Source: Chloroflexia bacterium (GTDB lineage Bacteria; Chloroflexota; Chloroflexia; Thermomicrobiales; CFX8). From it: a stretch of 34,810 bases of DNA. Of the stretch, positions 7,231-15,557 are shown piece after piece. The notes beneath the pieces are model-generated. The model had not been told where the DNA came from. It searched no databases and saw only the letters and a program-made list of their open reading frames with translations. The stretch spans positions 1 to 34,810 of the forward strand of contig JAUIIK010000046.1 of NCBI GenBank assembly GCA_030431755.1. Direction: 5' to 3'. The position numbers and the translations under genes were made by a program. Every line of letters begins with the position of its first letter. Positions within the stretch are counted from its first letter, which is position 1.

Positions 7231-8922
7231 ATGCTGACAGACATTGAAATCGCCCGCGCCGCGACACTCCTACCGATTGATGAGGTCGCCGCGAATCTTG
7301 GACTCCAACCCGACGAGGTCGAGCTCTACGGTCGCTACAAGGCGAAGATCAAGCTTGATGCGATTGCCAACCGCGCCGACGCGCCACAGGGCACCTATGT
7401 GATCGTCACCGCAATTACCCCAACGCCGCTCGGCGAAGGCAAGACAACCACCACAGTGGGACTCGGCCAGGCATTGCACAGGCTCGGCAAGAACTCCATC
7501 ATCGCTATCCGGCAGCCATCACTCGGGCCCGTGTTCGGCATCAAAGGCGGAGCGGCGGGGGGCGGCCACTCCCAGGTGATTCCGATGGAGGACTTCAATC
7601 TGCATCTGACTGGCGACAGCCACGCGGTCACAGCCGCGCACAATCTCTGCGCGGCATTTCTCGACAATGCGCTATTTCGCGGCAATAAGCTGAACATTGA
7701 TCCGGAATCCGTGATGTGGCGCAGGGTCATCGATGTCAACGACCGCGGCCTGCGCGATATCGTCACCGGTCTCGGCGCAGGCAACGGCCTCGTCCAACAA
7801 ACCGGCTTCGACATCACTGCCGCCTCCGAGATTATGGCCATCCTCGCCCTCACGACTAGTGTCCAGGACCTGCGCCAGCGCATCGGCCGGATCGTCGTTG
7901 CATTTACCTACGACGGCAAGCCGGTGACCGCCGAAGACATCGGCGCGGCTGGCGCCATGACGGTCCTGATGCTCGACGCTATCAAACCCAACCTGATGCA
8001 GACGCTCGAAAACTCCCCGGCCCTCGTCCACGCCGGCCCCTTCGGCAACATCGCTCACGGCAACTCCTCAATCCTTGCCGACCAGATCGGTTTGAAAGTT
8101 GCGGACATCCTGGTTACGGAGGCAGGGTTTGGGGCAGACCTGGGCGCGGAGAAGTTCTTCAATATCAAGTGCCGCGCCTCGGGCCTCCGCCCATCGGTCG
8201 CGGTGATGGTGGCAACCATCCGAGCGCTCAAAGCGCACAGCGGCCGCTACCGGGTGGTCGCCGGACGCGACCTGCCGCCCGAGATGGTGACGGAGAACCT
8301 CGACGCGATTCGCGAAGGTCTACCGAATCTCACGAAACAGATCGAGAATGCGAGGCGGCACGGGGTCCCAGTTGTCGTCGCTGTCAACCGCTTCCCTGAC
8401 GACACCGACGCCGAGGTTGAGCTCGTGCGCAAGGCCGGGCTGGACGCCGGCGCAGTCGATGTCGCCGAATCGAACGTCTTCGCCGAAGGTGGCGCGGGCG
8501 GTGAAGCGCTTGCACAAGCAGTGCTCAAGGCGGCCGAAACACCGAGCGGTTTCAATTTTCTGTACGACGCTGAAGCGCCGATCAAGGAGAAGATCGAGGC
8601 GATTGCGACCGAGATCTACGGCGCGGGCTCAGTCTCATACTCCCGTGGCGCGAACCGGGCGATCCGCCGGTTCACCGATCTCGGCTATGACAATCTGCCC
8701 ATCTGCATGGCCAAGACCCATCTCTCGTTGAGCGGCGACGGCTCGCTCAAGGGACGCCCTGAAGGTTTCGATCTGGCAATCCGCGAAGTGCGGGCGTCCG
8801 TGGGCGCAGGGTTCATTTACCCCATCGTCGGGACGATGCGCACCATGCCCGGCCTCGGGAGCTCGCCCGGTGGACTCGATGTCGATATCGATGAGGACGG
8901 CAACATCGTCGGGCTCTTCTAG
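7231..8922 (+). CDS. fhs: Formate-tetrahydrofolate ligase
   Basis: A 563-aa enzyme that condenses formate with tetrahydrofolate at the cost of ATP to give 10-formyl-tetrahydrofolate in the cytoplasm. The length is normal for the family (about 557). The nucleotide loop TPLGEGKTTTT lies near 65-75, and family signatures GPVFGIKGGAAGGGHSQV and EAGFGADLGAEKF are present. The ATG at 7231 has only a weak upstream Shine-Dalgarno (GGATTGGA). It is the last gene of the one-carbon operon, 60 bases after folD; that gap contains a small AGCCG/CGGCT hairpin. The three enzymes together take formate to methylene-tetrahydrofolate, or run in reverse. Nothing here tells which direction dominates. Confidence 0.97.
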   Translation: MLTDIEIARAATLLPIDEVAANLGLQPDEVELYGRYKAKIKLDAIANRADAPQGTYVIVTAITPTPLGEGKTTTTVGLGQALHRLGKNSIIAIRQPSLGPVFGIKGGAAGGGHSQVIPMEDFNLHLTGDSHAVTAAHNLCAAFLDNALFRGNKLNIDPESVMWRRVIDVNDRGLRDIVTGLGAGNGLVQQTGFDITAASEIMAILALTTSVQDLRQRIGRIVVAFTYDGKPVTAEDIGAAGAMTVLMLDAIKPNLMQTLENSPALVHAGPFGNIAHGNSSILADQIGLKVADILVTEAGFGADLGAEKFFNIKCRASGLRPSVAVMVATIRALKAHSGRYRVVAGRDLPPEMVTENLDAIREGLPNLTKQIENARRHGVPVVVAVNRFPDDTDAEVELVRKAGLDAGAVDVAESNVFAEGGAGGEALAQAVLKAAETPSGFNFLYDAEAPIKEKIEAIATEIYGAGSVSYSRGANRAIRRFTDLGYDNLPICMAKTHLSLSGDGSLKGRPEGFDLAIREVRASVGAGFIYPIVGTMRTMPGLGSSPGGLDVDIDEDGNIVGLF

Positions 8923-9182
8923 CCGTCGCGATGTAAATCAAACACACGGCGCAGCCGATGGAACTGGCCTGCAAGCAGTCGCCGGTTGGTTGGGGCTACA
9001 ACGCGGTGCGGATCATGAACAGATCATGAACCTGGTCCCCAACGGACCACATCTACGCATGCACGTCCTGGACCGGCCGCCATACGATTCGTTGCGTGAG
9101 CGCAGGCTGATCCGACAAGCGTGACCGACTCCCCGAGTGACGGGCAGTCGAACTGACGCGAGCATATCTCATGTTGCGGGGG

Positions 9183-9253
9183 CTGGGGAGCAGGGATTCG
9201 AACCCCAACTTTCTGATCCAGAGTCAGACGTCCTACCGTTAGACGACTCCCCA
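9183..9253 (-). tRNA. tRNA-Gln (anticodon CTG)
   Basis: On the minus strand a full cloverleaf forms: acceptor TGGGGAG/CTCCCCA, anticodon stem TCTGA/TCAGA around loop CTCTGGA (anticodon CTG) and T-loop TTCGAAT. The discriminator is G. The CCA end is not encoded. The flanking 8923-9182 stretch after fhs shows no gene, only an imperfect GATCATGAAC duplication near 9010-9030. Confidence 0.95.
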
Positions 9254-9278
9254 TCGTCTGGCGCAAAGCGCGACGAGA

Positions 9279-9284
9279 AGTATA
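9279..9284 (-). promoter_or_regulatory. Probable -10 element for tRNA-Gln
   Basis: TATACT on the minus strand, 25 bases before the tRNA 5' end. No convincing -35 element accompanies it, so the call is tentative. Confidence 0.4.
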
Positions 9285-9340
9285 GGCCAAACTCGCGTTC
9301 CAACGCCACCTACCGTCTATGACCTTCGTCACAGTCTCGG

Positions 9341-10555
9341 TCAACTCGCCGGTGTGAACTCGAGCTCCCCTGGCGCAGTCAGCACCGCCAGGCCCAGGCC
9401 CCGCAGCGCATCGTGATCCGCAAGCTCACGGTCTGTCGCTGTAACGAAGAGCTGGCAGCCAATGGTGCTGATCCGTGCAAGGAGATCCTCGCGATGAACT
9501 CCGTCGAGTTCGGACAGCACATCATCGAGCAACAAGGCTGGCCGGGCGTCAATACGCCCCGTCATGAACTCAATCTCCGCGAGCTTCAAGGCAACGATCG
9601 CCAAGCGCTGTTGGCCGCGGGAACCAAAGCGCTGGATAGGCCTGCCGCCGAGCAGCAGCTCCAGGTCGTCGCGGTGCGGACCGACGGTGGTGACGCCGCG
9701 CGCGATATCCTCCCGTAGTGCCGCCTGCATCGCCGACTCGAGCACGACAGCGACTCTCTGACTCAGACTGCGAACGTCACCGCCGGATTCGGCAAGAGAC
9801 GCCCACCACTCCGGCGGCTGATCGAGCGTCGAGGCATAGCGCACCGACAGCTCAGCGGGGAAAGCCGCGATCTCCCGGAACATCTGCGCCGCATGATCTG
9901 CAATCGTGCGCGCCGCAAGCACCCGCGCAGTGATCAGATATGCCCCGAGCGCTACGATCTGGTCGTCCCAGTAGCCGAGCTCGTTGCGGTTGCCCTGCCC
10001 GGAGGCAATGGCCTTGAGCAATGAGTTGCGGTGCGTCATCATCCGCCCGTGACGCGACAGATGCCGCATGTACTCGCGGTCAGTCTGCGACAACGCGACA
10101 TCGAGGAACCTGCGACGGACGCTTGGCGACCCAATGACAAGGTCGAGGTCTTCCGGCGAAAATGAGACCGTCGGAAAGAGGCCAACCACATCGGCCGCCT
10201 TGCGTGGCGCATCGCCAACTCGCAGCAGCTTGCGCGTCATATTGCCATTGGTTCGCTCGATGAAAATATCGACCTCCGCGGCAACCAGCGGTGATTCGAC
10301 ATCCCCTTGGACCCGCGCATACGGTCGCGTTGCAAGCTCGATGCCACTTTCGTGGTGGATCAGGTCGGCGTCGAGGACGCCTTTGCGCGACCGCGTCGTA
10401 GAGAGCAGCAGCAACGCTTCGATGATTGACGTCTTACCGGACCCATTCGGACCGGCAATGCGTAAGCCGCCATCGTCGAGCGCAAGCTCAACGTGCCGGT
10501 ACACGCGAAACTCATCGAGTAGGAGTCGCCTGAGCGTTACCGCTTCAACTGTCAC
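9341..10555 (-). CDS. recF: DNA replication and repair protein RecF
   Basis: A 404-aa SMC-like ATPase that helps load RecA at gaps with RecO and RecR. Walker A GPNGSGKT lies at about 35-42. The ABC signature region FGSRGQQRLAIVALKLAE and a Walker B ALLLDDVLSELD lie in the C-terminal third, in family order. The start is GTG at 10553-10555. It follows dnaN on the same strand after a 15-base gap, the classic dnaN-recF pair. The usual upstream dnaA and downstream gyrB are not here; the gene is followed instead by a tRNA. Confidence 0.96.
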   Translation of the reverse strand: MTVEAVTLRRLLLDEFRVYRHVELALDDGGLRIAGPNGSGKTSIIEALLLLSTTRSRKGVLDADLIHHESGIELATRPYARVQGDVESPLVAAEVDIFIERTNGNMTRKLLRVGDAPRKAADVVGLFPTVSFSPEDLDLVIGSPSVRRRFLDVALSQTDREYMRHLSRHGRMMTHRNSLLKAIASGQGNRNELGYWDDQIVALGAYLITARVLAARTIADHAAQMFREIAAFPAELSVRYASTLDQPPEWWASLAESGGDVRSLSQRVAVVLESAMQAALREDIARGVTTVGPHRDDLELLLGGRPIQRFGSRGQQRLAIVALKLAEIEFMTGRIDARPALLLDDVLSELDGVHREDLLARISTIGCQLFVTATDRELADHDALRGLGLAVLTAPGELEFTPAS

Positions 10556-10570
10556 GCCATCAACGGGTCA

Positions 10571-11713
10571 CTAGTTTGCGCCAATCACCATCGGCATGAT
10601 GACGTGGACGAACTGGTCGTCGTCGATGGGCCGGAACACGCCGGCAGCGTTGGGCCCCTGTAGCTCCAGCGCGATCGAAGGGCTATCTAGCACCGAAAGC
10701 ACATCTGATAGGTAGCGTCCATTGAATGCGACTTCGAGCTCGGTGCCCTCGATCTGTGCATCAAGCTCGTCACGATTGTCACCGGTGTCCGCCGCCGTCG
10801 CCGTGATCGTCAGCTTCCCGATCCCGTCGTCGCCACTGGCGGGATCGAGCGCGAACTTGATGACGTCGTTGTTCGAGCGGGCGAAGATCGCCGCTCGTCG
10901 GGTCGCGTCAAGCAACACCTCCCGCGAGATCACCGAGCGGGTGTTCCAGGCCTGCGGGATGATCTGCCGCAAGTCCGGAAAGGTTCCGTCGATTAATCGC
11001 GTGACAAGCATCACGTCGGGCAGATCCACCACCATCTGAGCCTGGTTCGGCGTGATGCGAACCTCCGCCTGCTCCTGGCTATCCGCGAGGATTCGGCCTA
11101 TCTCCTGCATGCTCCGGGCCGGCACAACGATTGAGAGTGGCTCGTCGAACTCGCCTGCCATCGGCATCTCGCGGAAGGACATGCGGAATCCGTCGGCCGC
11201 CGCAAGCGCCAGCACATCGCCTTTGCTCTCGATGTGTACGCCGGCAAGCACCGGCCGCGAATCGTCGGTCGCGGCGGCAAACACTACCTGCTCGATCGCG
11301 TTCCGGAACTCGCCACAGCCGACTGCAAACTGCATGCCTGCCGCGGAGTCGGGGGCGATCGCCGGAAAATCATCCGCATCCTGACCACGCACATGAGCCT
11401 GCGTCAAGCCCTGCTTGACCAGCATCGTCGTCGGGCCGGAGTCCTCGAAAAGCTCAATCTCGCCGGATGAGAGCGTCGAGACGAAATCGCTGAGCACCCG
11501 TGCCTGGAGCGCCGCTTTACCCGGCTCGTCGATCCGTGCCGGAATGCGACAGACGATGCCGCGCTCGAGATCAGTCGCAGACACAATGAGCTCGTCGTCG
11601 GCAGTTTCGATGAGATAGTTGCCGAGCACCGGCAAGGTCGTTCGTGACGCCACCGCCCGTCCAGCAATTGACAAGGCGCGTTGCAGATTTTCCTGGAGAC
11701 AGGTGACTCTCAC
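10571..11713 (-). CDS. dnaN: DNA polymerase III sliding clamp (beta subunit)
   Basis: A 380-aa beta clamp of normal length, which forms a dimeric ring around DNA and tethers the polymerase. The N-terminus MRVTCLQENLQRAL and the C-terminus ending VIMPMVIGAN (the usual pMRL-type end, here divergent) fit three clamp domains. The start is GTG at 11711-11713, with AAGGAG nine bases upstream. Transcription probably begins at the extended -10 element at 11758-11766. It is followed by recF. The absence of dnaA upstream means this locus cannot be called the replication origin. Confidence 0.96.
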   Translation of the reverse strand: MRVTCLQENLQRALSIAGRAVASRTTLPVLGNYLIETADDELIVSATDLERGIVCRIPARIDEPGKAALQARVLSDFVSTLSSGEIELFEDSGPTTMLVKQGLTQAHVRGQDADDFPAIAPDSAAGMQFAVGCGEFRNAIEQVVFAAATDDSRPVLAGVHIESKGDVLALAAADGFRMSFREMPMAGEFDEPLSIVVPARSMQEIGRILADSQEQAEVRITPNQAQMVVDLPDVMLVTRLIDGTFPDLRQIIPQAWNTRSVISREVLLDATRRAAIFARSNNDVIKFALDPASGDDGIGKLTITATAADTGDNRDELDAQIEGTELEVAFNGRYLSDVLSVLDSPSIALELQGPNAAGVFRPIDDDQFVHVIMPMVIGAN

Positions 11714-11757
11714 GTTGGCAGGCTCCTTAGTGTCCGTACACCCTGAAATGGACCCGG

Positions 11758-11766
11758 ATTATAACA
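11758..11766 (-). promoter_or_regulatory. Extended -10 promoter of dnaN-recF
   Basis: On the minus strand the sequence is TGTTATAAT, a perfect TATAAT with the TG extension. An upstream -35 is weak, as is normal for extended -10 promoters. It lies 45 bases before the dnaN start. Confidence 0.65.
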
Positions 11767-11767
11767 C

Positions 11768-11796
11768 TTGACTCTCAGGAATCGCAGCAGTAGAAT
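11768..11796 (+). promoter_or_regulatory. Promoter of the divergent 72-aa gene
   Basis: TTGACT (11768-11773) and TAGAAT (11791-11796) with a 17-base spacer, 42 bases before the ATG at 11839. It is back to back with the dnaN promoter. Confidence 0.7.
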
Positions 11797-11838
11797 AAAC
11801 TAGAACATGCGTTCGGTATTGAGGACGGGAGCCCGACG

Positions 11839-12057
11839 ATGCTCGATCAGTACACAGAACAACCAGCGCCACCCGACTCGACGTTGATAGATGACCCTGC
11901 ACGTGCCATACGCTTGTTGGAGCAACGCCTCGAGCGTGGTTGGGGAGTCATCGCGAACGCCGAGCTGCGCGGCGAACCGGTTGCTGCCCTCTACAGCCAC
12001 TTCGAGGATCTCCTGCGCCAGTATGAGGCGCTCTACGATCAGCACGCCGCAGCGTGA
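11839..12057 (+). CDS. Small conserved-looking hypothetical protein
   Basis: A 72-aa acidic, soluble, helical protein with no membrane segment or cysteine. It has an amphipathic stretch ARAIRLLEQRLERGW and a second helix FEDLLRQYEALYDQHAAA, which may form a two-helix coiled coil. A good ribosome binding site (GGGAG, eight bases before ATG) and a near-consensus promoter argue that it is real. I recognise no family. It is divergent from dnaN and precedes a class V aminotransferase by 87 bases. Confidence 0.75.
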   Translation: MLDQYTEQPAPPDSTLIDDPARAIRLLEQRLERGWGVIANAELRGEPVAALYSHFEDLLRQYEALYDQHAAA

Positions 12058-12076
12058 AGTGCGCCACATCGGCGCG

Positions 12077-12125
12077 CAATTGACCTGCCTGCCAGCTAGC
12101 TGCTAGTCTCCGCCAATTGACCTGC
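12077..12125. repeat. Two direct copies of CAATTGACCTGC
   Basis: The 12-mer occurs at 12077-12088 and 12114-12125, just before the aminotransferase gene. Each copy contains TTGACC, which resembles a -35 element; no good -10 follows either. They could be a duplicated promoter segment or an activator site. Confidence 0.5.
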
Positions 12126-12144
12126 GTGCAAGCGAGGAATGGCA

Positions 12145-13326
12145 ATGACTAGCTACGATCTCCAGGGAGTGCGCTCCCAACTCCCGATTCTCAATGAGTG
12201 GACCTACATGAACACCGGTACCGTCGGTATCATGCCCGATCCGGTCTTTGAGCAGCTCACCGATATCATGCGGCACTACGAGCAGGGCGGCCACACGGCC
12301 CAGGCCGACGCCGTGGCTGGGGCCGAGTCCGCCAAAGAGGCGCTGGCTGGCTTGCTCAACGTTGCCTCGGCGGAGATCGCGCTCAATCGCAACGCAACAG
12401 ACGGTATCAATCTCGTCGCGGCGACGTTCCCGCTCAAGCCAGGCGATGAAGTGATTACTTCGACCGAAGAGCACCCTGCCATGATCCTCCCGCTGCTCGC
12501 GGCCTGTGAACGGGGCGGCGCAACCTTGCGATTCGCCGAATTCACTCCAGACGCCGAGCAGCTTCGGGCGAACATTTCGCAGGTTCTGACCGACAAGACG
12601 CGGCTGATTGCCATCAGTCACGTTTCATGCGAGACAGGCACGCGGTTGCCGGCTGCAGCGCTGCGCGAGATCGTCGGACCCGAGGTCGCAATTCTGATCG
12701 ACGCCTCGCAATCGGTTGGCCAGTTCCCGGTCTCGATCCCCGAGCTCGAGGCGGACTTCGTCATTGGCAATGGCCACAAGTGGTTGGCCGGTCCGAAGGG
12801 CAGCGGCTTCGCCTGGGTCTCGCCCTCCTCGGAACACCTCGTGCCGCCGGCCTACGTCGCCAGCGACTCATTCGATCCGAGTTGGACACGCGCGTACTAC
12901 CAGACCGACCCCGCGCCGGCGCTCAAGTTCGCGGACGGTGCGAGCCGCTACGAGTTCGGAACCCGCATGTGGCATCTGCACGCGGGCCTCGCGGCGTCAA
13001 TCGAATACCAGGCCAATTTGGGCTGGGACGCTATCTTCGCGCAGGTAGCGGACACCTCTGCAACGGTGAAACATGAACTCGCGGCGCTGCCGGGCGTCAC
13101 GGTACATACACCAGCAAGCTGGGAGCAGTCGTCGGGCCTCGTCACCTTCTCGATTGAGGGCCACACTGGCGTCGACCTTGCGGGAACGCTCTGGAATGAC
13201 TACCGCATCGCTCAACGCCGGGTGGAGTCGCCTTCGGCGGTACGTGTCTCGTGCGCCTATTTCACCGACGACGAAGACATCTCCAAACTTGCCGGAGCCG
13301 TCCGCAATATCGCGAGCGGAATCTGA
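12145..13326 (+). CDS. Class V aminotransferase (cysteine desulfurase / EgtE-like fold)
   Basis: A 393-aa fold-type-I PLP enzyme. The PLP aspartate is in ILIDASQSVGQ (about D186) and the Schiff-base lysine in GNGHKWLAGPKGSG (about K212). The N-terminal YMNTGTVGIMP and the EEHPAMILPLL segment match isopenicillin-N epimerase / hercynylcysteine-sulfoxide lyase-like members. I chose ATG 12145 because GAGGA lies six bases upstream; an in-frame ATG at 12139 is too close to it. The substrate cannot be read from the sequence: no SufU, SufE, egtB or egtD neighbour is present. True cysteine desulfurases carry an active-site Cys loop near the C-terminus, which I do not see. A short non-coding gap (13327-13549) follows. 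Confidence 0.85.
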   Translation: MTSYDLQGVRSQLPILNEWTYMNTGTVGIMPDPVFEQLTDIMRHYEQGGHTAQADAVAGAESAKEALAGLLNVASAEIALNRNATDGINLVAATFPLKPGDEVITSTEEHPAMILPLLAACERGGATLRFAEFTPDAEQLRANISQVLTDKTRLIAISHVSCETGTRLPAAALREIVGPEVAILIDASQSVGQFPVSIPELEADFVIGNGHKWLAGPKGSGFAWVSPSSEHLVPPAYVASDSFDPSWTRAYYQTDPAPALKFADGASRYEFGTRMWHLHAGLAASIEYQANLGWDAIFAQVADTSATVKHELAALPGVTVHTPASWEQSSGLVTFSIEGHTGVDLAGTLWNDYRIAQRRVESPSAVRVSCAYFTDDEDISKLAGAVRNIASGI

Positions 13327-13549
13327 GCAATACGGGGAGTGCCTCGACCGGAAGTTGCGCATCACGGGAGAAGCGGCGAGACACTAGTCGGTTCAATCCC
13401 CTGGAGTGCCACGACCGCCCAGCAATTGCGTCGATTGGATGCTGTGTTGCCCAGGCGGCACGCGCTGCATCCACAGCTGCGTTGGACCGGGCGCAGCGAC
13501 CACAGATTGCTCGCGCAGCTCGCGAGCAGCGGACCCGGATGCGCGCTTG

Positions 13550-14212
13550 CTAGACGGTGTCTACCAGCCGCCCGAACCCATCGTCCCAGAAGAGGCGATT
13601 GTGAAACTCCAGGTTCCAGCCACTTTGGCTCCATCCCTCTTCCTCGCGAGAGAAACAGGTCACGCCGCAGTTGCCCAGCTTGAGCGCGTGCCGCGCCTGC
13701 GGGTCCATGCCGAGTAGCTCCGTCATCATGGTCCGAATCGTCCCGCCATGTGTCACGACCGCAATCTCGGCCTCAGGCTGATCGCCCTGTGTGACGTCGG
13801 CGATAAACGCCGTCGTCCGCTCGACTAGGTCCGCCAGCGATTCACCACCCGGCGGAGCTGCGCCGTCGACGCTGAAGACGCCACGGCCCCAGCTCTCACC
13901 CACCCCATGGCTGCGGAGAACCGCCTGGAAGTCGCCGTATGCGACACCCTGCAACACGCCGTAGTGCATCTCGCGCAACCGCGCATCCGGCTCAACGGAG
14001 ATGTCACGGCCGCCGGCAATGTGCTCAGCAGTGTGGAAAGCTCGCTTGAGGTCAGAGGCGAGGATCCGTGCAAACGGAACACGCGCGAGCGCTCGAGCGG
14101 TAGCCTCAGCCTGCCGTCGGCCAACATCGGTCAACTCGGTGTCAAGCTGCCCCTGAAAGATTCCATTGATATTATGTTCAGTTTCGCCGTGACGAATGAA
14201 CCACAACCGCAC
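13550..14212 (-). CDS. Histidine phosphatase family protein (phosphoglycerate mutase-like)
   Basis: A 220-aa phosphatase with the RHGETEHN catalytic motif (His8) at its N-terminus and the second histidine in VVTHGGTIR. Related enzymes include cofactor-dependent phosphoglycerate mutase, broad phosphatases and alpha-ribazole phosphatase; the length and the GIFQGQLDTELTDVGRRQA segment fit a phosphatase better than a glycolytic mutase. The GTG start at 14210-14212 gives the standard VRLWFIRHG beginning and lies seven bases after the upstream cyclophilin stop. The same frame extends to a TTG at 14251, inside that gene. It is the last gene of a three-gene operon. Confidence 0.88.
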   Translation of the reverse strand: MRLWFIRHGETEHNINGIFQGQLDTELTDVGRRQAEATARALARVPFARILASDLKRAFHTAEHIAGGRDISVEPDARLREMHYGVLQGVAYGDFQAVLRSHGVGESWGRGVFSVDGAAPPGGESLADLVERTTAFIADVTQGDQPEAEIAVVTHGGTIRTMMTELLGMDPQARHALKLGNCGVTCFSREEEGWSQSGWNLEFHNRLFWDDGFGRLVDTV

Positions 14213-14219
14213 CGCTGCG

Positions 14220-14933
14220 CTAGTTCCGCACGATTTCGATGTTGGTGACAAAGACCGGTTCCACCGGCTTCGAAGGTTCGCCCGTCTCGCTCGCCGTCAC
14301 TTCAACCGCGGCGATCTGGTCAACCACTTCGATTCCATCCGTCACCTCGCCAAAGATCGTGTAGGCCTTGTCCAGGCGGCCGGTGAGATCGTCGAGGACG
14401 ATAAAGAATTGCGATCCGTTGGTGTTCGGACCGGCGTTTGCCATCGCCAGGGTGCCCTTGGTGTAGTCGCGGACGATCGCCTCGTCATTGAAGCGGTAAC
14501 CAGGGCCGCCACGACCGGTGCCGGTCGGATCGCCGGTCTGGATTACAAACCCGCTCAGAATGCGATGAATCGGCACATTCTCGTAGAACCCTTCATCCGC
14601 CAGAAAGACGAAACTGTTTACCGTGTTCGGCGCTTCATCTTCGAACAGGTCAACGACGATCTCGCCATGGTTCGTCTCGATGCGGGCTTGATAGTCCACA
14701 CCATTCTCAAGCATCAACGCCGGCGGCGTATCCCACTGTTGCAAGTCCTCAAATCCCTTCGTCGGCGGCGCGTCGGCCGCAATACTCTCATCAGGCTCTG
14801 TGGCCGTGGCCGTCGCTGTATTGCGCGGCGGCTCCGTCGGCGCAGCGTCGGGCTCCCCGTCACCGCAGGCCGCGACCATTGCCGCCACGCATGCCAATGC
14901 GGCAACCCCAGCCGCGAGCCGTCTAATCGCCAA
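14220..14933 (-). CDS. Cyclophilin-type peptidyl-prolyl isomerase, lipoprotein
   Basis: A 237-aa secreted folding catalyst. The N-terminus has two arginines, a hydrophobic stretch and a lipobox VAAC (Cys23), then a Thr/Pro/Glu-rich linker, so it is probably lipid-anchored outside the membrane. The cyclophilin domain (about 80-235) carries IHRILSGFVIQTGDP, GTLAMANAGPNTNGSQFFI and the FGEVTDGIEVV segment. The TTG start at 14931-14933 overlaps the end of the HD-domain gene by 11 bases. A divergent C-terminal insert (VEVTASETGEPSKPVEP) replaces the usual short loop. Confidence 0.9.
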   Translation of the reverse strand: MAIRRLAAGVAALACVAAMVAACGDGEPDAAPTEPPRNTATATATEPDESIAADAPPTKGFEDLQQWDTPPALMLENGVDYQARIETNHGEIVVDLFEDEAPNTVNSFVFLADEGFYENVPIHRILSGFVIQTGDPTGTGRGGPGYRFNDEAIVRDYTKGTLAMANAGPNTNGSQFFIVLDDLTGRLDKAYTIFGEVTDGIEVVDQIAAVEVTASETGEPSKPVEPVFVTNIEIVRN

Positions 14934-15510
14934 CTGCCGCGCCCTGAGACGCCGCGAGGCCCAGCTCCGCTGATATCGGCTTCAGCCCCTCGATGACCGT
15001 GACAATGTGCGCGTCGAAATCCACGCCGAACACCTCGGCCGCATGACGCATCTCATCCCGGTCGACCGCGCGGGCGAAGGCCTTGTCCTTCATCTTCTTC
15101 TTCACAGAACGCGGCTTGACATCGTCCAACGATTTAGACGGTCGCACCAACGCGACCGCAACGATGAAGCTCGGCAGCTCGTCAACCGCCGCGAGCGCCT
15201 TTCGCAGGTTCGTGTCGCGTGGGACGGCTGTGTGCTCGGCGTGGCTCAGAACATCTTGAATGATCTCTTCCGGCACGCCTTTCTCTCGGAGAATTGGCGC
15301 GCCATCCTGCGGATGCTGGTCAAGTGTCGGGTGGATCTCGAAGTCGAAATCGTGGATGAGCCCGACAAACCCCCAGCGTTCCTCATCCTCGCCGAGCCGC
15401 CGAGCGTACTCACGCATCGACGCCTCGACTGCGACGCAGTGTCGAATCAAGGCCGGACTCTCAACATACTCATCGAGAATCGCCCTGGCGTTCTCGCGTG
15501 TTATCTCCAT
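14923..15510 (-). CDS. HD-domain phosphohydrolase family protein
   Basis: A 195-aa metal-dependent HD protein. The residues are in order: H24 (LIRHCVAVE), the HD pair H53-D54 (GLIHDFD), H90/H93 (SHAEHTAV) and D110 (AAVDELP). Small proteins of this type hydrolyse nucleotides or phosphoesters; the substrate is unknown. The segment SKSLDDVKPRSVKKKMKDKAF is basic. The ATG is at 15508-15510. It is the first gene of the operon with the cyclophilin lipoprotein and the histidine phosphatase, and lies 47 bases downstream of queA on the same strand, so read-through from queA is possible. Confidence 0.85.
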   Translation of the reverse strand: MEITRENARAILDEYVESPALIRHCVAVEASMREYARRLGEDEERWGFVGLIHDFDFEIHPTLDQHPQDGAPILREKGVPEEIIQDVLSHAEHTAVPRDTNLRKALAAVDELPSFIVAVALVRPSKSLDDVKPRSVKKKMKDKAFARAVDRDEMRHAAEVFGVDFDAHIVTVIEGLKPISAELGLAASQGAAVGD

Positions 15511-15557
15511 ACCTACCGCACCATTCAGCTATGTTGTCGTGCCAAACCGCACCCATC

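Noticed and set aside
13380-13420. Possible tRNA or small-RNA remnant with GGTTCAATCCC
   Set aside because: The T-loop-like motif has no matching acceptor stem or anticodon arm; GGAGTGCC nearby is a direct repeat, not an inverted one.
13339-13683. Plus-strand ORF after the aminotransferase
   Set aside because: Overlaps the histidine phosphatase gene, is rich in Arg and shows no family features. The stretch 13327-13549 holds no gene that I can support.
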